From positions 1 through 19,625 of the forward strand of contig JBDOIU010000022.1 in NCBI GenBank assembly GCA_047404195.1: a stretch of 19,625 bases of DNA, given 5' to 3'. The stretch is from JAJRRL01 sp047404195 (lineage in GTDB: Bacteria; Pseudomonadota; Gammaproteobacteria; JAJRRL01). This document shows, piece after piece, positions 8,334-14,909 of this stretch (the first letter of the stretch is position 1; every line of letters begins with the position of its first letter). The translations under genes and the position numbers were made by a program. The notes under the pieces were generated by a model. It was not told where the DNA came from, ran no database searches, and was given only the letters and a program-made list of their open reading frames with translations.

Positions 8334-9785
8334 TTAGGTTCCACAGAATGTTTGCAGGACCCGTTCACTTGATTTAGGTGGTTGTCGATAAGGGTGCTGG
8401 TTTGTTAATGTGGCATAGGGTTGACGCAATGCCCGCAGTAAATTGTTAAAGGGTTCTAAATCACCTGAATATGCTGCAGCGAGTGCTTGCTCAACCAAAT
8501 GGTTGCGAGGGATAATTGTTGGATTCGTTTGTCTCATGAGCGCTTGTGCTGTTTGGAAAGTTTGATTGTCTTGCATAATGCGTTTTTTCCACTGGTGGTG
8601 CCACTGTTTAAAGGCTGGTTGTGTGTAGATTCCTGCATGCGGTTGATTGTCTGCGCTCAGTAGGTTAAATGTGTTGGTATAGTCTGCATTCTCTGCTTGC
8701 ATCCATCGAAGAAGCTCGGTGATCAGTGCATTGTCATTTGCATTATCTGTGTCTGTGATACCAATTTTATGCCGCATCATATTGAGCCACTGTGTTTCAT
8801 GCAGGTGTTGATATTCATTTAGTGCTTGGCTTGCGAGCTTAATAGCTTCACTCTCGTTGTCATGAATGAGTGGTAGCAATGACTCGGCCAATCTTGCTAG
8901 GTTCCAGCCGGCTATTCTGGCTTGGTTACCATATGCGTATCGACCGTTGCGGTCAATTGAGCTGAAGACGGTTTCTGCATGATAAGTATCCAGAAATGCA
9001 CATGGTCCATAGTCAATGGTCTCTCCAGAGAGTGTCATATTGTCGGTATTCATGACGCCGTGAATAAAGCCGACACGCATCCATTGTACGATCAGTTCGC
9101 TTTGCTTGCGAATCACTTTTTTGAGTAGCACTAGTGCTTGATTTTCTGCTTGCTGACATTCAGGGTAGTGCCGTTTGATGGTGTAGTCCAGTAGCAGAGG
9201 TGTTAAGTGATGATGATGTCTCGCAGCAAATTCAAATGTGCCAACACGTATATGTGAGCTGGCTGTTCTGGTGAGGATTGCCCCTGGTTGCGGTGATTCT
9301 CGTAGAATTTTTTCTCCAGTTGTGGCCACTGCTAGGCAGCGGGTTGTGGGGATGCCAAGGCAGTGCATTGCTTCTGAGATTAAGTATTCACGTAGCATTG
9401 GTCCAAGAACAGCTTTGCCATCTCCTCGGCGTGAATATGGCGTTGGACCCGAACCTTTAAATTGAATATCAATGCGATCGCCTGACGGTGTAATGTGTTC
9501 ACCCCAGATCAGGGCGCGACCGTCCCCCAACATTGTGAAGTGGCCATATTGATGCCCAGCATATGCCTGCGAGAAAGGTGTTGCGTTGCTCGGTAGCTTA
9601 TTACCCGAAAATAGATCTGCTAGTTGTTGCTGGTTGATCGCGTTGAGATCAATGCCAATGGATGCGGCGAGTTCATGGTTCACTGCAATAATTTTTGCAG
9701 ATGGGGCAGGACTTGGTGTGGTTTTACAAAAGAAGGGGGCCGGTAGTGAGGTATAAGACGTATCAAAGTTAAAGTTTATTGTCAT
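8334..9785 (-). CDS. selO: Protein adenylyltransferase SelO (YdiU family)
   Basis: 483 residues (E. coli YdiU 478). A pseudokinase fold that moves AMP from ATP onto Ser/Thr/Tyr of target proteins, linked to oxidative-stress responses. Motifs: FKGSGPTPYSRRGDGKAVLGP (residues 109-129, ATP site), REYLISEAMHCLGIPTTR (132-149), FIHGVMNTDNM (240-250) with catalytic Asp248 and metal ligand Asn249, and DYGP (258-261). The C-terminal FCGT keeps the redox Cys that is selenocysteine in animals, three residues from the end. I start at 9785, where GGAG lies 8 bases upstream, and not at the upstream ATG at 9842. It is downstream of and on the same strand as ybaB, with no terminator seen between them, so read-through is possible. 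Confidence 0.95.
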   Translation of the reverse strand: MTINFNFDTSYTSLPAPFFCKTTPSPAPSAKIIAVNHELAASIGIDLNAINQQQLADLFSGNKLPSNATPFSQAYAGHQYGHFTMLGDGRALIWGEHITPSGDRIDIQFKGSGPTPYSRRGDGKAVLGPMLREYLISEAMHCLGIPTTRCLAVATTGEKILRESPQPGAILTRTASSHIRVGTFEFAARHHHHLTPLLLDYTIKRHYPECQQAENQALVLLKKVIRKQSELIVQWMRVGFIHGVMNTDNMTLSGETIDYGPCAFLDTYHAETVFSSIDRNGRYAYGNQARIAGWNLARLAESLLPLIHDNESEAIKLASQALNEYQHLHETQWLNMMRHKIGITDTDNANDNALITELLRWMQAENADYTNTFNLLSADNQPHAGIYTQPAFKQWHHQWKKRIMQDNQTFQTAQALMRQTNPTIIPRNHLVEQALAAAYSGDLEPFNNLLRALRQPYATLTNQHPYRQPPKSSERVLQTFCGT

Positions 9786-9950
9786 CAGCTTTTCTCCATT
9801 TTGAAATGGTGGCCATGTGAGTTTTGGTATGATGCTTTGCACTGTGGGTGCATCACTTCACCATGCAGGTAACCCTGTTGCAGCAATCATTATCTGCCAC
9901 CTCAATAAACGGATTTCGATACCACGTATTCACTGATCAGAGAGTCATTA

Positions 9951-10292
9951 TTACCCTGTCTTTCCATCTGGATCGCTACCGAAAATATCCTCCATGGAGC
10001 CACCACCAAAAAGTGATTCGAGTGATTGCATTTGTGACTGTGTTTCGCGCTTCACTTTATTGTTACAGTCATTCATGGCGGCAGTCACCAGTTCTTCAAC
10101 AACTTCTTTGCCTGCTTGAAATGCTTCGTCTGCAATATTGATTTTGAGAATATCACCATGCCCGTTGCAGATGATGTCAACCCAGCCACCACCAGCTTCG
10201 CCAGTATACTTTTTCTGTGCGAGCTCTTCTTGTTGCTTGTGTAGCATCTCTTTGATCTTGCCAGCATTCTTCATTAGATTCATAAAGTTCAT
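9951..10292 (-). CDS. ybaB: YbaB/EbfC family nucleoid-associated protein (canonical copy)
   Basis: 113 residues. YbaB proteins are small dimers that bind DNA and help shape the nucleoid. The N-terminal helix NLMKNAGKIKEMLHKQQEEL, then TGEAGGGWVDIICNGHGDI, and EELVTAAMNDCNNKVKRET follow the E. coli protein closely; the tail is longer and rich in Gly, Ser and Asp. ATG at 10292 is chosen because GGAG lies 6 bases ahead; the in-frame GTG at 10304 overlaps that site. It follows recR by 20 bases, whereas the usual order puts ybaB before recR. A second, divergent family member occupies the usual place. Confidence 0.9.
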   Translation of the reverse strand: MNFMNLMKNAGKIKEMLHKQQEELAQKKYTGEAGGGWVDIICNGHGDILKINIADEAFQAGKEVVEELVTAAMNDCNNKVKRETQSQMQSLESLFGGGSMEDIFGSDPDGKTG

Positions 10293-10312
10293 AGGTTTCT
10301 CCACAGAAAGGA

Positions 10313-10915
10313 TTAGGCACTGACAAGGTCAGTGCGTAATTGAAGTGCGAGTGATAGGGTCCCGCCGTCTAAATACTCAAGTTCACCACCCAATGGTATG
10401 CCTTGAGCAATCTGGCTACATCTTAACCCGGATCGCAGTTGATTTGCAATAAAATGTGCTGTTGCACGGCCCTCTACAGTGGTATTGGTGGCTAGAATGA
10501 CTTCTTGAAGGGTTGGGTCCTGCAGTCTTTTGGTCAGTAGTGGCATGCCGATGTCGTCAGGGCCAATGCCATCTAGTGGTGATAGTCGACCATGAAGCAC
10601 AAAGTATTTGCCCTGGTAGCGACTGGTCTGTTCTATTGCCAGCGCATCTTGTGGTGATTCAATGATGCACAAGGTGCTTTGATCGCGTTTCGGATTGCTG
10701 CAGATATCACATACAGGCACGTCGGTATACATCCGGCAGTATTGGCAGTATTGTATGTTGTCAAGTGCATTTTCTATGGCTTGTGCGAGTGGTCTGCACT
10801 TGTCTTTGTTGCGTGGGTTTAATGCATGAAATGTCAGTCTTTGTGCTGATTTTTTGCCAATACCGGGTAGCTGTGAAAAAGCGTCTATGAGTTCATTGAT
10901 GCTGTTGCCGAACAT
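10313..10915 (-). CDS. recR: Recombination mediator RecR
   Basis: 200 residues, the usual length. RecR works with RecF and RecO to load RecA on single-stranded gaps. The N-terminal helix-hairpin-helix has LPGIGKKSAQRL at 16-27, a four-Cys zinc site has C57, C60, C69 and C72, and a Toprim domain (about 80-175) includes IESPQD and EGRATA. ATG at 10915 is preferred: it gives the family N-terminus MFGNSINELI and has GGGG about 7 bases upstream. An ATG at 10927 would add four residues but lies directly in the terminator tail with no ribosome site. Longer in-frame starts would read through the hairpin. Confidence 0.95.
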   Translation of the reverse strand: MFGNSINELIDAFSQLPGIGKKSAQRLTFHALNPRNKDKCRPLAQAIENALDNIQYCQYCRMYTDVPVCDICSNPKRDQSTLCIIESPQDALAIEQTSRYQGKYFVLHGRLSPLDGIGPDDIGMPLLTKRLQDPTLQEVILATNTTVEGRATAHFIANQLRSGLRCSQIAQGIPLGGELEYLDGGTLSLALQLRTDLVSA

Positions 10916-10927
10916 GGTGTTCCCCAT

Positions 10928-10960
10928 AAAAAAGCGGCAACCATTGTGGTGGTTGCCGCT
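10928..10960 (-). terminator. Intrinsic terminator between ybaB-like gene and recR
   Basis: On the minus strand AGCGGCAACC (10960-10951) pairs perfectly with GGTTGCCGCT (10942-10933), and one further A-T pair leaves a loop of six; T residues follow (10932-10928). It begins 19 bases after the ybaB-like stop and ends 12 bases before the recR start, so recR and the genes after it would depend on read-through or an internal start. Confidence 0.8.
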
Positions 10961-10979
10961 AGAAAAGAATTGTGATGAC

Positions 10980-11360
10980 TTAGTTGCCTTCTTCGTCTGC
11001 AGCTTGGTCAACTAACTCTTTCAGGCCATCTGGTATTTGCACATCTTTGAACATATCCATGACTTGTTCTTGAGTTGTGTTTTGAATGTTCTCAGTGAGG
11101 CTTTTAAATGCTTCACGAATACGCCATTTAAATTCTTTAACGCCGCCTTTGAGTGCGCGCTCGTCGAAGTTAATGTCTACAAACTTGTAAGTTGCAGTCA
11201 TTATGATTTCGACTGTTTTGTCATTCGAGAAACCATTGATTTCTTTGCTGTCCATGTCTGAGTATGCTTGCTCAAGGCTGGATTGCATGTCAGCCATGCC
11301 TTGCTTGAATTCATCGAGCATTTCACCGCTTTCTGCTAGTTCTTGATTATTATCTGCCAT
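10980..11360 (-). CDS. Divergent YbaB/EbfC-like protein (paralogue)
   Basis: 126 residues, acidic at both ends. The layout resembles YbaB: an N-terminal helix (about 1-35, many Glu/Gln/Met), a short beta region SNDKTVEIIMTATYKFVDI at about 45-63, then a helix rich in charged residues (KEFKWRIREAFKSLTENIQ), but the TGE/GAG loop of YbaB is not conserved. It occupies the standard ybaB position between dnaX and recR, which supports the family call. ATG at 11360 is preferred to the upstream starts because GGAGGT at 11367-11372 precedes it by 6 bases. It ends in a terminator and has its own candidate promoter. A DNA-binding role is inferred from family resemblance only. Confidence 0.7.
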   Translation of the reverse strand: MADNNQELAESGEMLDEFKQGMADMQSSLEQAYSDMDSKEINGFSNDKTVEIIMTATYKFVDINFDERALKGGVKEFKWRIREAFKSLTENIQNTTQEQVMDMFKDVQIPDGLKELVDQAADEEGN

Positions 11361-11416
11361 GGGGTTACCTCCAGTTTGAATATTTTGTGCACACATTTCT
11401 AGCACACCCTAATACC

Positions 11417-11425
11417 ATTGTAGCA
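11417..11425 (-). promoter_or_regulatory. Possible extended -10 promoter for the ybaB-like gene
   Basis: On the minus strand TGCTACAAT (11425-11417) gives TG-n-TACAAT, five of six in the -10. No good -35 lies 16-18 bases upstream, which is tolerated by extended -10 promoters. It lies in the 151-base gap between dnaX and the ybaB-like gene. Confidence 0.35.
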
Positions 11426-11511
11426 TTAGTTTAGCTTGTGGGGCGAGAAGTATTTGTGTTTTTTTGCTAAAACGGGCAGTGATATTGGTGTTAAGTTAAC
11501 TTTAAGTCAAT

Positions 11512-13107
11512 TTATTCAAGGATTTGCGCGTCAAATTCTGCAATGATTCGATTGACATTGGGGTTATCATTCAGCGTTGGTTTTGTTTTTTGAGGCGGGG
11601 GTGGGGGCGCAGATTTTGTGCGTTGAGTTGCTGCTGTCGTTGTGGGTGTTTGCGGTTGCTTGGCTGCTGGATTCGGGTCTGGTGTCTTGCTGGATGTGTC
11701 TGCCTGTTCGGTGATGCTAATTTTGCATGGCTGGCCTAGGTATTCTGATAGGGCTTTCTCAATGGCTTGCTGTGTATGCGGTTGATGCATGGGTTTGTGT
11801 TTGCGTGCAATGCCAAAATGCCACTGTTGTCCATCTTGCTTGATAAGCTGGCAAGCTTTTGCAAGGCTTGCTGACAAGCCTGTGAGTTCTAATGTTTCCC
11901 GAATGCGTTCCCAGCTCGTGTTTTTGGGGGTCTGGGCTGTGGGTTGGCTCTGCGGTCGCGTTTGCGCTGCTTTTGCTGCCATTGGTTTGTGTTGTGTCTG
12001 TTCTGGTGTATTCGCGGTGTCACGTGGAGAGAAAGCCAGCAGTCGCAATAATGTCATTTCAAAACCGCTACTGCTGTTACCAGCCAGTGGCAAATCGCGT
12101 TGGCCGTGCAAACATATTTGGTAAAGCAGTTGCACATGCTCAGGGCTCAGTTTGTCAGCCAATTGTTTGCATGTTTCATCAGTGATGATGCCTGAAATAT
12201 TGCCGCCCAGCTGCACACGAGCAATGATCTGTAGGAATTCGCAGAGCTTGGTGAGCACATCGGCAAAGTCGCAGCCCTGTTCGCACAAGGATTGATGGGC
12301 TTGCATGAGCGTGTTGATGTCATTATCTGCAAGTGCGTGAATAATCTGGTATAAGATGTCGGTATCAAATGTCCCAAGCATCGATTGCACCAGTGCTGTA
12401 TCAATGCGACCTTTACCCAATGCTAGGCATTGATCGAGTAAGCTGAATGCGTCACGCATACTGCCTTTAGCGGCTTCTGCAATCAGTTGCAGGCCTTTTT
12501 CATCATAAGCTGTGCCTTCATCTGCGAGTACGGTGCTGAGATGGTCACTGATTTTCTCTTTAGGCATGCATTGTAGATGGAATTGTAGGCAGCGAGATAG
12601 AATTGTTTGAGGTAATTTTTGAGGGTCGGTAGTGGCCAGAATGAATACGACATGTGCGGGTGGCTCTTCAAGTGTTTTGAGTAACGCGTTAAAGCTGCTT
12701 TTGGAGAGCATGTGTACTTCATCGATGAGATAAACTTTGTATCGGCCCTTGCTGGGTGCGTAGGGTATACCTTCTTGCAGTTCGCGTATTTGTTCGACTT
12801 TGGTGTGTGAGGCGGCATCAATTTCGTAAAAATCAGGAAAGCGAGCACTTTCCAATTCTAGGCAGTGTTCACACTCTAAGCATGGCTCAGTGGAGGGCTG
12901 TTCGCTATTGAGGCAGTTTAAGCACTTGGCAAAGATGCGTCCAATCGTGGTTTTTCCAACCCCGCGTGTGCCCGTGAGTAGTATGCACTGAGGAATATGC
13001 TGCATGCTGATAGCGTTGGACAAAGATTGTACTACATGTGTTTGCCAGACCACATCCGAAAAGCATTTTGGTCGGCATTTTAGAGCATGTGGTTGATATT
13101 GAGTCAT
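11512..13107 (-). CDS. dnaX: DNA polymerase III subunit tau/gamma
   Basis: 531 residues. DnaX is the clamp-loader ATPase and links polymerase to helicase at the fork. The AAA+ domain has Walker A GTRGVGKTT at 46-54, a zinc module with C65, C76, C79 and C82, Walker B YLIDEVHML at 126-134, and SRC at 171-173 with the Arg finger. A Pro-rich linker (APPPPPQKTKP) precedes a short end NPNVNRIIAEFDAQILE. It is shorter than the 643-residue E. coli tau but ends like other gammaproteobacterial tau proteins. The N-terminal motif usually reading DVVGQ is DVVWQ here. The ribosome site is weak (GGTGA, 8 bases from the ATG), and the gene lies just 32 bases after the 4.5S RNA. Confidence 0.95.
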   Translation of the reverse strand: MTQYQPHALKCRPKCFSDVVWQTHVVQSLSNAISMQHIPQCILLTGTRGVGKTTIGRIFAKCLNCLNSEQPSTEPCLECEHCLELESARFPDFYEIDAASHTKVEQIRELQEGIPYAPSKGRYKVYLIDEVHMLSKSSFNALLKTLEEPPAHVVFILATTDPQKLPQTILSRCLQFHLQCMPKEKISDHLSTVLADEGTAYDEKGLQLIAEAAKGSMRDAFSLLDQCLALGKGRIDTALVQSMLGTFDTDILYQIIHALADNDINTLMQAHQSLCEQGCDFADVLTKLCEFLQIIARVQLGGNISGIITDETCKQLADKLSPEHVQLLYQICLHGQRDLPLAGNSSSGFEMTLLRLLAFSPRDTANTPEQTQHKPMAAKAAQTRPQSQPTAQTPKNTSWERIRETLELTGLSASLAKACQLIKQDGQQWHFGIARKHKPMHQPHTQQAIEKALSEYLGQPCKISITEQADTSSKTPDPNPAAKQPQTPTTTAATQRTKSAPPPPPQKTKPTLNDNPNVNRIIAEFDAQILE

Positions 13108-13139
13108 TTATTGGGTCACCCAACTTGAAGCAATGAGGA

Positions 13140-13248
13140 GGTAACTAAGCCAGCTAACCCTCGGCACCCAGCAGTGCTGCTACCGTTGCTCCCTTCCAGG
13201 CCTGGCGGAGTTCACAGCGAGCTGTCGCGAGGAACCGACTTAGTTACC
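13140..13248 (-). ncRNA. ffs: 4.5S signal recognition particle RNA (small bacterial type)
   Basis: About 109 bases. The minus strand carries the domain IV signature: CAGGCCTGGAAGGGAGCAACGG, with the GGAA tetraloop at 13197-13194 and the asymmetric AGCA-type loop bound by Ffh. The ends pair through GGTAACTAAG (13248-13239) with CTTAGTTACC (13149-13140), giving one long hairpin with no Alu domain. It would join Ffh to target membrane proteins to FtsY and SecYEG. The exact ends are set by pairing and may differ by a few bases. No convincing promoter was found immediately upstream. dnaX starts 32 bases downstream on the same strand. Confidence 0.93.
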
Positions 13249-13407
13249 ATGCTGCTGACGATTGTCCTAATAAAATCAGAGCAAGCATCAAACAATAGAC
13301 ATACCATACCATAGCGATGATAGATATCACAAGTGAAAGCTGGCGCTTTATTAAAGTGTGGGGCCTGAGCTAGGATGCTCTGGGTCTGTTGAATCAGCGC
13401 CTGCTGC

Positions 13408-14391
13408 TCAATGTGTAGCGGCTGCTTTGGGAGTTTTACTCAGCTTTTCGCGCACTTTTGCGTCTTTTAAATTAATTTTCAGATGTCTTTGTACAGAGCG
13501 GCATAGCCTGTCTAGTTTTGGTGGGGTAGAAAACAACCTCATGACTTTGTTGGTTTGAAAAAGCTTATTAAAGCTAGCAGGGTCAGTGTGGCTGAGCACG
13601 CGTACTGTTTGTGCAAGCGCCTCTTTGCATGGGATATTTTCCTCAATCATAAGAACACATAATTGTTTATAAAAAATTCTCTCAATATCGCTTGTATTTT
13701 CTTTTGCATCAGTGGTTATTTGTATTTTTTGGATGTCACGAATGAATGCAACAGATTCTGGTAGAACCTCACTTGCCGCTGAACATTTTGCTAGGAACTT
13801 CGCACTGAGTGTCGCATGATCCATTGCGGGGTCGAGGGTGTGGGTGCGTTTGAGTGTGGGTGTTATATCGATGCCATTGAGATTCATTTTGCGCACAGAT
13901 GCCAGGCTTGACATGCGACTCCAGTCAGTTTTCAGCTGCTTGTTCCAAGTATCTGATGGTGAAATTTTTAAAGAAGACCCAATTATTGTCTCGGGTAGTA
14001 AGCCTGAGATAGCTGGATTCATTGCAGCAATAGACCTGCTGATTTGAGAGATGCCTTCTGGGCTCAGTGTCATCTTGCCACGTGTATCGATATGCAGGTT
14101 GGCTACGGTATCTATTTTGACAGAAGTTTCAGATATTTGCTGTCTTGTATCGGTGAGCAGTGTGAGTGTTAGTTCGCCTTTAATCCACTGCATGATGTTT
14201 TGTTGCCCATCGGCTGCGATGTTGATATCAACTCGATGTCTTCGTGTGGGGTTGATGCTGATGCGACACTGCTGCTCATTTTGCATTAATTGCTGATTCA
14301 ATGCTGTTTGTATGATACCGCAGGTATATTGCGCTGGCTGAAGTTGCTGTTGCATGTAGGGTAGTTCATCTAGATTTTTTCGTTTGCTCAT
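13408..14391 (-). CDS. Hypothetical protein, unrecognised (327 residues)
   Basis: I recognise no family. The ATG at 14391 has AAAGGTGA about 8 bases upstream, and the frame is open for 327 codons, so it is probably real. There is no signal peptide or membrane segment. The protein is mostly soluble: a Gln-rich start (MQQQLQ, NQQLMQNEQQ), a polar middle with ISPSDTW and TPTLKRTHTLDP, a helix-like stretch DIERIFYKQLCVLMIEENIP at about 233-252, and a basic, Lys-rich C-terminus ending KAAATH. It stands alone, divergent from yerC and behind the 4.5S gene. In a Legionellales host it could be a secreted effector, but no secretion signal is proven. Function unknown. Confidence 0.75.
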   Translation of the reverse strand: MSKRKNLDELPYMQQQLQPAQYTCGIIQTALNQQLMQNEQQCRISINPTRRHRVDINIAADGQQNIMQWIKGELTLTLLTDTRQQISETSVKIDTVANLHIDTRGKMTLSPEGISQISRSIAAMNPAISGLLPETIIGSSLKISPSDTWNKQLKTDWSRMSSLASVRKMNLNGIDITPTLKRTHTLDPAMDHATLSAKFLAKCSAASEVLPESVAFIRDIQKIQITTDAKENTSDIERIFYKQLCVLMIEENIPCKEALAQTVRVLSHTDPASFNKLFQTNKVMRLFSTPPKLDRLCRSVQRHLKINLKDAKVREKLSKTPKAAATH

Positions 14392-14457
14392 TTTTAATCA
14401 CCTTTAACTTGTTGATTATTGCTGTCATTGCATTATTTTTTATCCCTACCTACTCTA

Positions 14458-14463
14458 ATTATA
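14458..14463 (-). promoter_or_regulatory. Candidate -10 element (TATAAT) for the orphan gene
   Basis: A perfect TATAAT on the minus strand about 67 bases upstream of the orphan ATG, within an A/T-rich stretch. No matching -35 is found at 16-18 bases, so the promoter is weak by sequence or needs an activator. Confidence 0.35.
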
Positions 14464-14518
14464 GATTCTTAAGCTTAGAGGTTTATTAAAACCAGGCTTT
14501 TATTTCATAATTTTGTGT

Positions 14519-14547
14519 TTGACGGGCGGGGTGTCATGCTGTACTAT
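14519..14547 (+). promoter_or_regulatory. Predicted sigma-70 promoter for the yerC operon
   Basis: TTGACG at 14519-14524, a 17-base spacer and TACTAT at 14542-14547, each five of six to consensus. Transcription would begin near 14554, giving a short leader to the ATG at 14577. Confidence 0.65.
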
Positions 14548-14559
14548 TACAGTGTGACA
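14532..14559 (+). promoter_or_regulatory. Palindrome over the yerC promoter, candidate operator
   Basis: The arm TGTCATGCTGTA (14532-14543), a 4-base centre and the arm TACAGTGTGACA (14548-14559) form an inverted repeat with 10 of 12 positions complementary. It spans the spacer, the -10 and the likely start of transcription. A repressor bound here would block the operon, and the adjacent product is a TrpR-family DNA-binding protein, so autoregulation is a natural guess. It is not the E. coli trp operator: the half-sites differ, although GTACTA is shared. Confidence 0.55.
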
Positions 14560-14576
14560 AGTTTGGTTGGAGGGTC

Positions 14577-14909
14577 ATGTCAAGTATGCAAAATCATATA
14601 CAGCTTTTAGCGACGGTCATGGCTGAAATAGCCTGTCCGCAGCTGATGCAGCGTTTTTTAGAAGATTTGTGCGCACCCAGTGAGTTGCGTGCCATGGCGG
14701 AGCGCTGGCGCGTTGTGCCATTGATATCGGCTAAGCTATCGTATCGGCAAGTGCATCAACAAACGGGTATTTCTCTCACGACCATTGGTCGTGTGGCACG
14801 AACATTCCAAGTAGCAGACAGTGGCTATCAACAGGCTTGGGGTGTCATGCAGCAAGTGGGTCAAGTGACCATGGCGTCAACAAATAACGGGGATTGTGGT
14901 GAGAAATAA
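14577..14909 (+). CDS. yerC: TrpR-like transcription regulator, YerC/YecD family
   Basis: 110 residues (E. coli TrpR 108). An all-helical TrpR-type fold: FLEDLCAPSELRAMAERW at 27-44 matches the region around the TrpR dimer core, and SYRQVHQQTGISLTTIGRVAR at 55-75 is the helix-turn-helix. The later ADSGY resembles the G-G-Y end typical of YerC proteins. TrpR represses tryptophan genes; YerC ligands are not established. The ATG at 14577 follows GGAGGG closely, a short spacing, and ATG at 14586 is an alternative. It overlaps the permease by 11 bases, heads a three-gene operon, and has a palindrome on its promoter. Confidence 0.88.
   Translation: MSSMQNHIQLLATVMAEIACPQLMQRFLEDLCAPSELRAMAERWRVVPLISAKLSYRQVHQQTGISLTTIGRVARTFQVADSGYQQAWGVMQQVGQVTMASTNNGDCGEK

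Noticed and set aside
9848..10141. 97-codon plus-strand frame across the ybaB-selO junction
   Set aside because: It is antisense to ybaB, has no ribosome site and no family-like composition.
11580..11610. Possible programmed frameshift in dnaX at the A-rich stretch after the Pro run
   Set aside because: On the coding strand the run has only six A, in the frame CAA AAA ACA, not the A-AAA-AAG heptamer; no upstream ribosome-like site or strong stem was seen, so a gamma form is not supported.
14460..14500. PmrA-type CTTAA repeats upstream of the orphan gene
   Set aside because: One CTTAA and one TTAATA occur but are 17 bases apart, not about 11 as in Legionella/Coxiella PmrA sites, so the match is not convincing.
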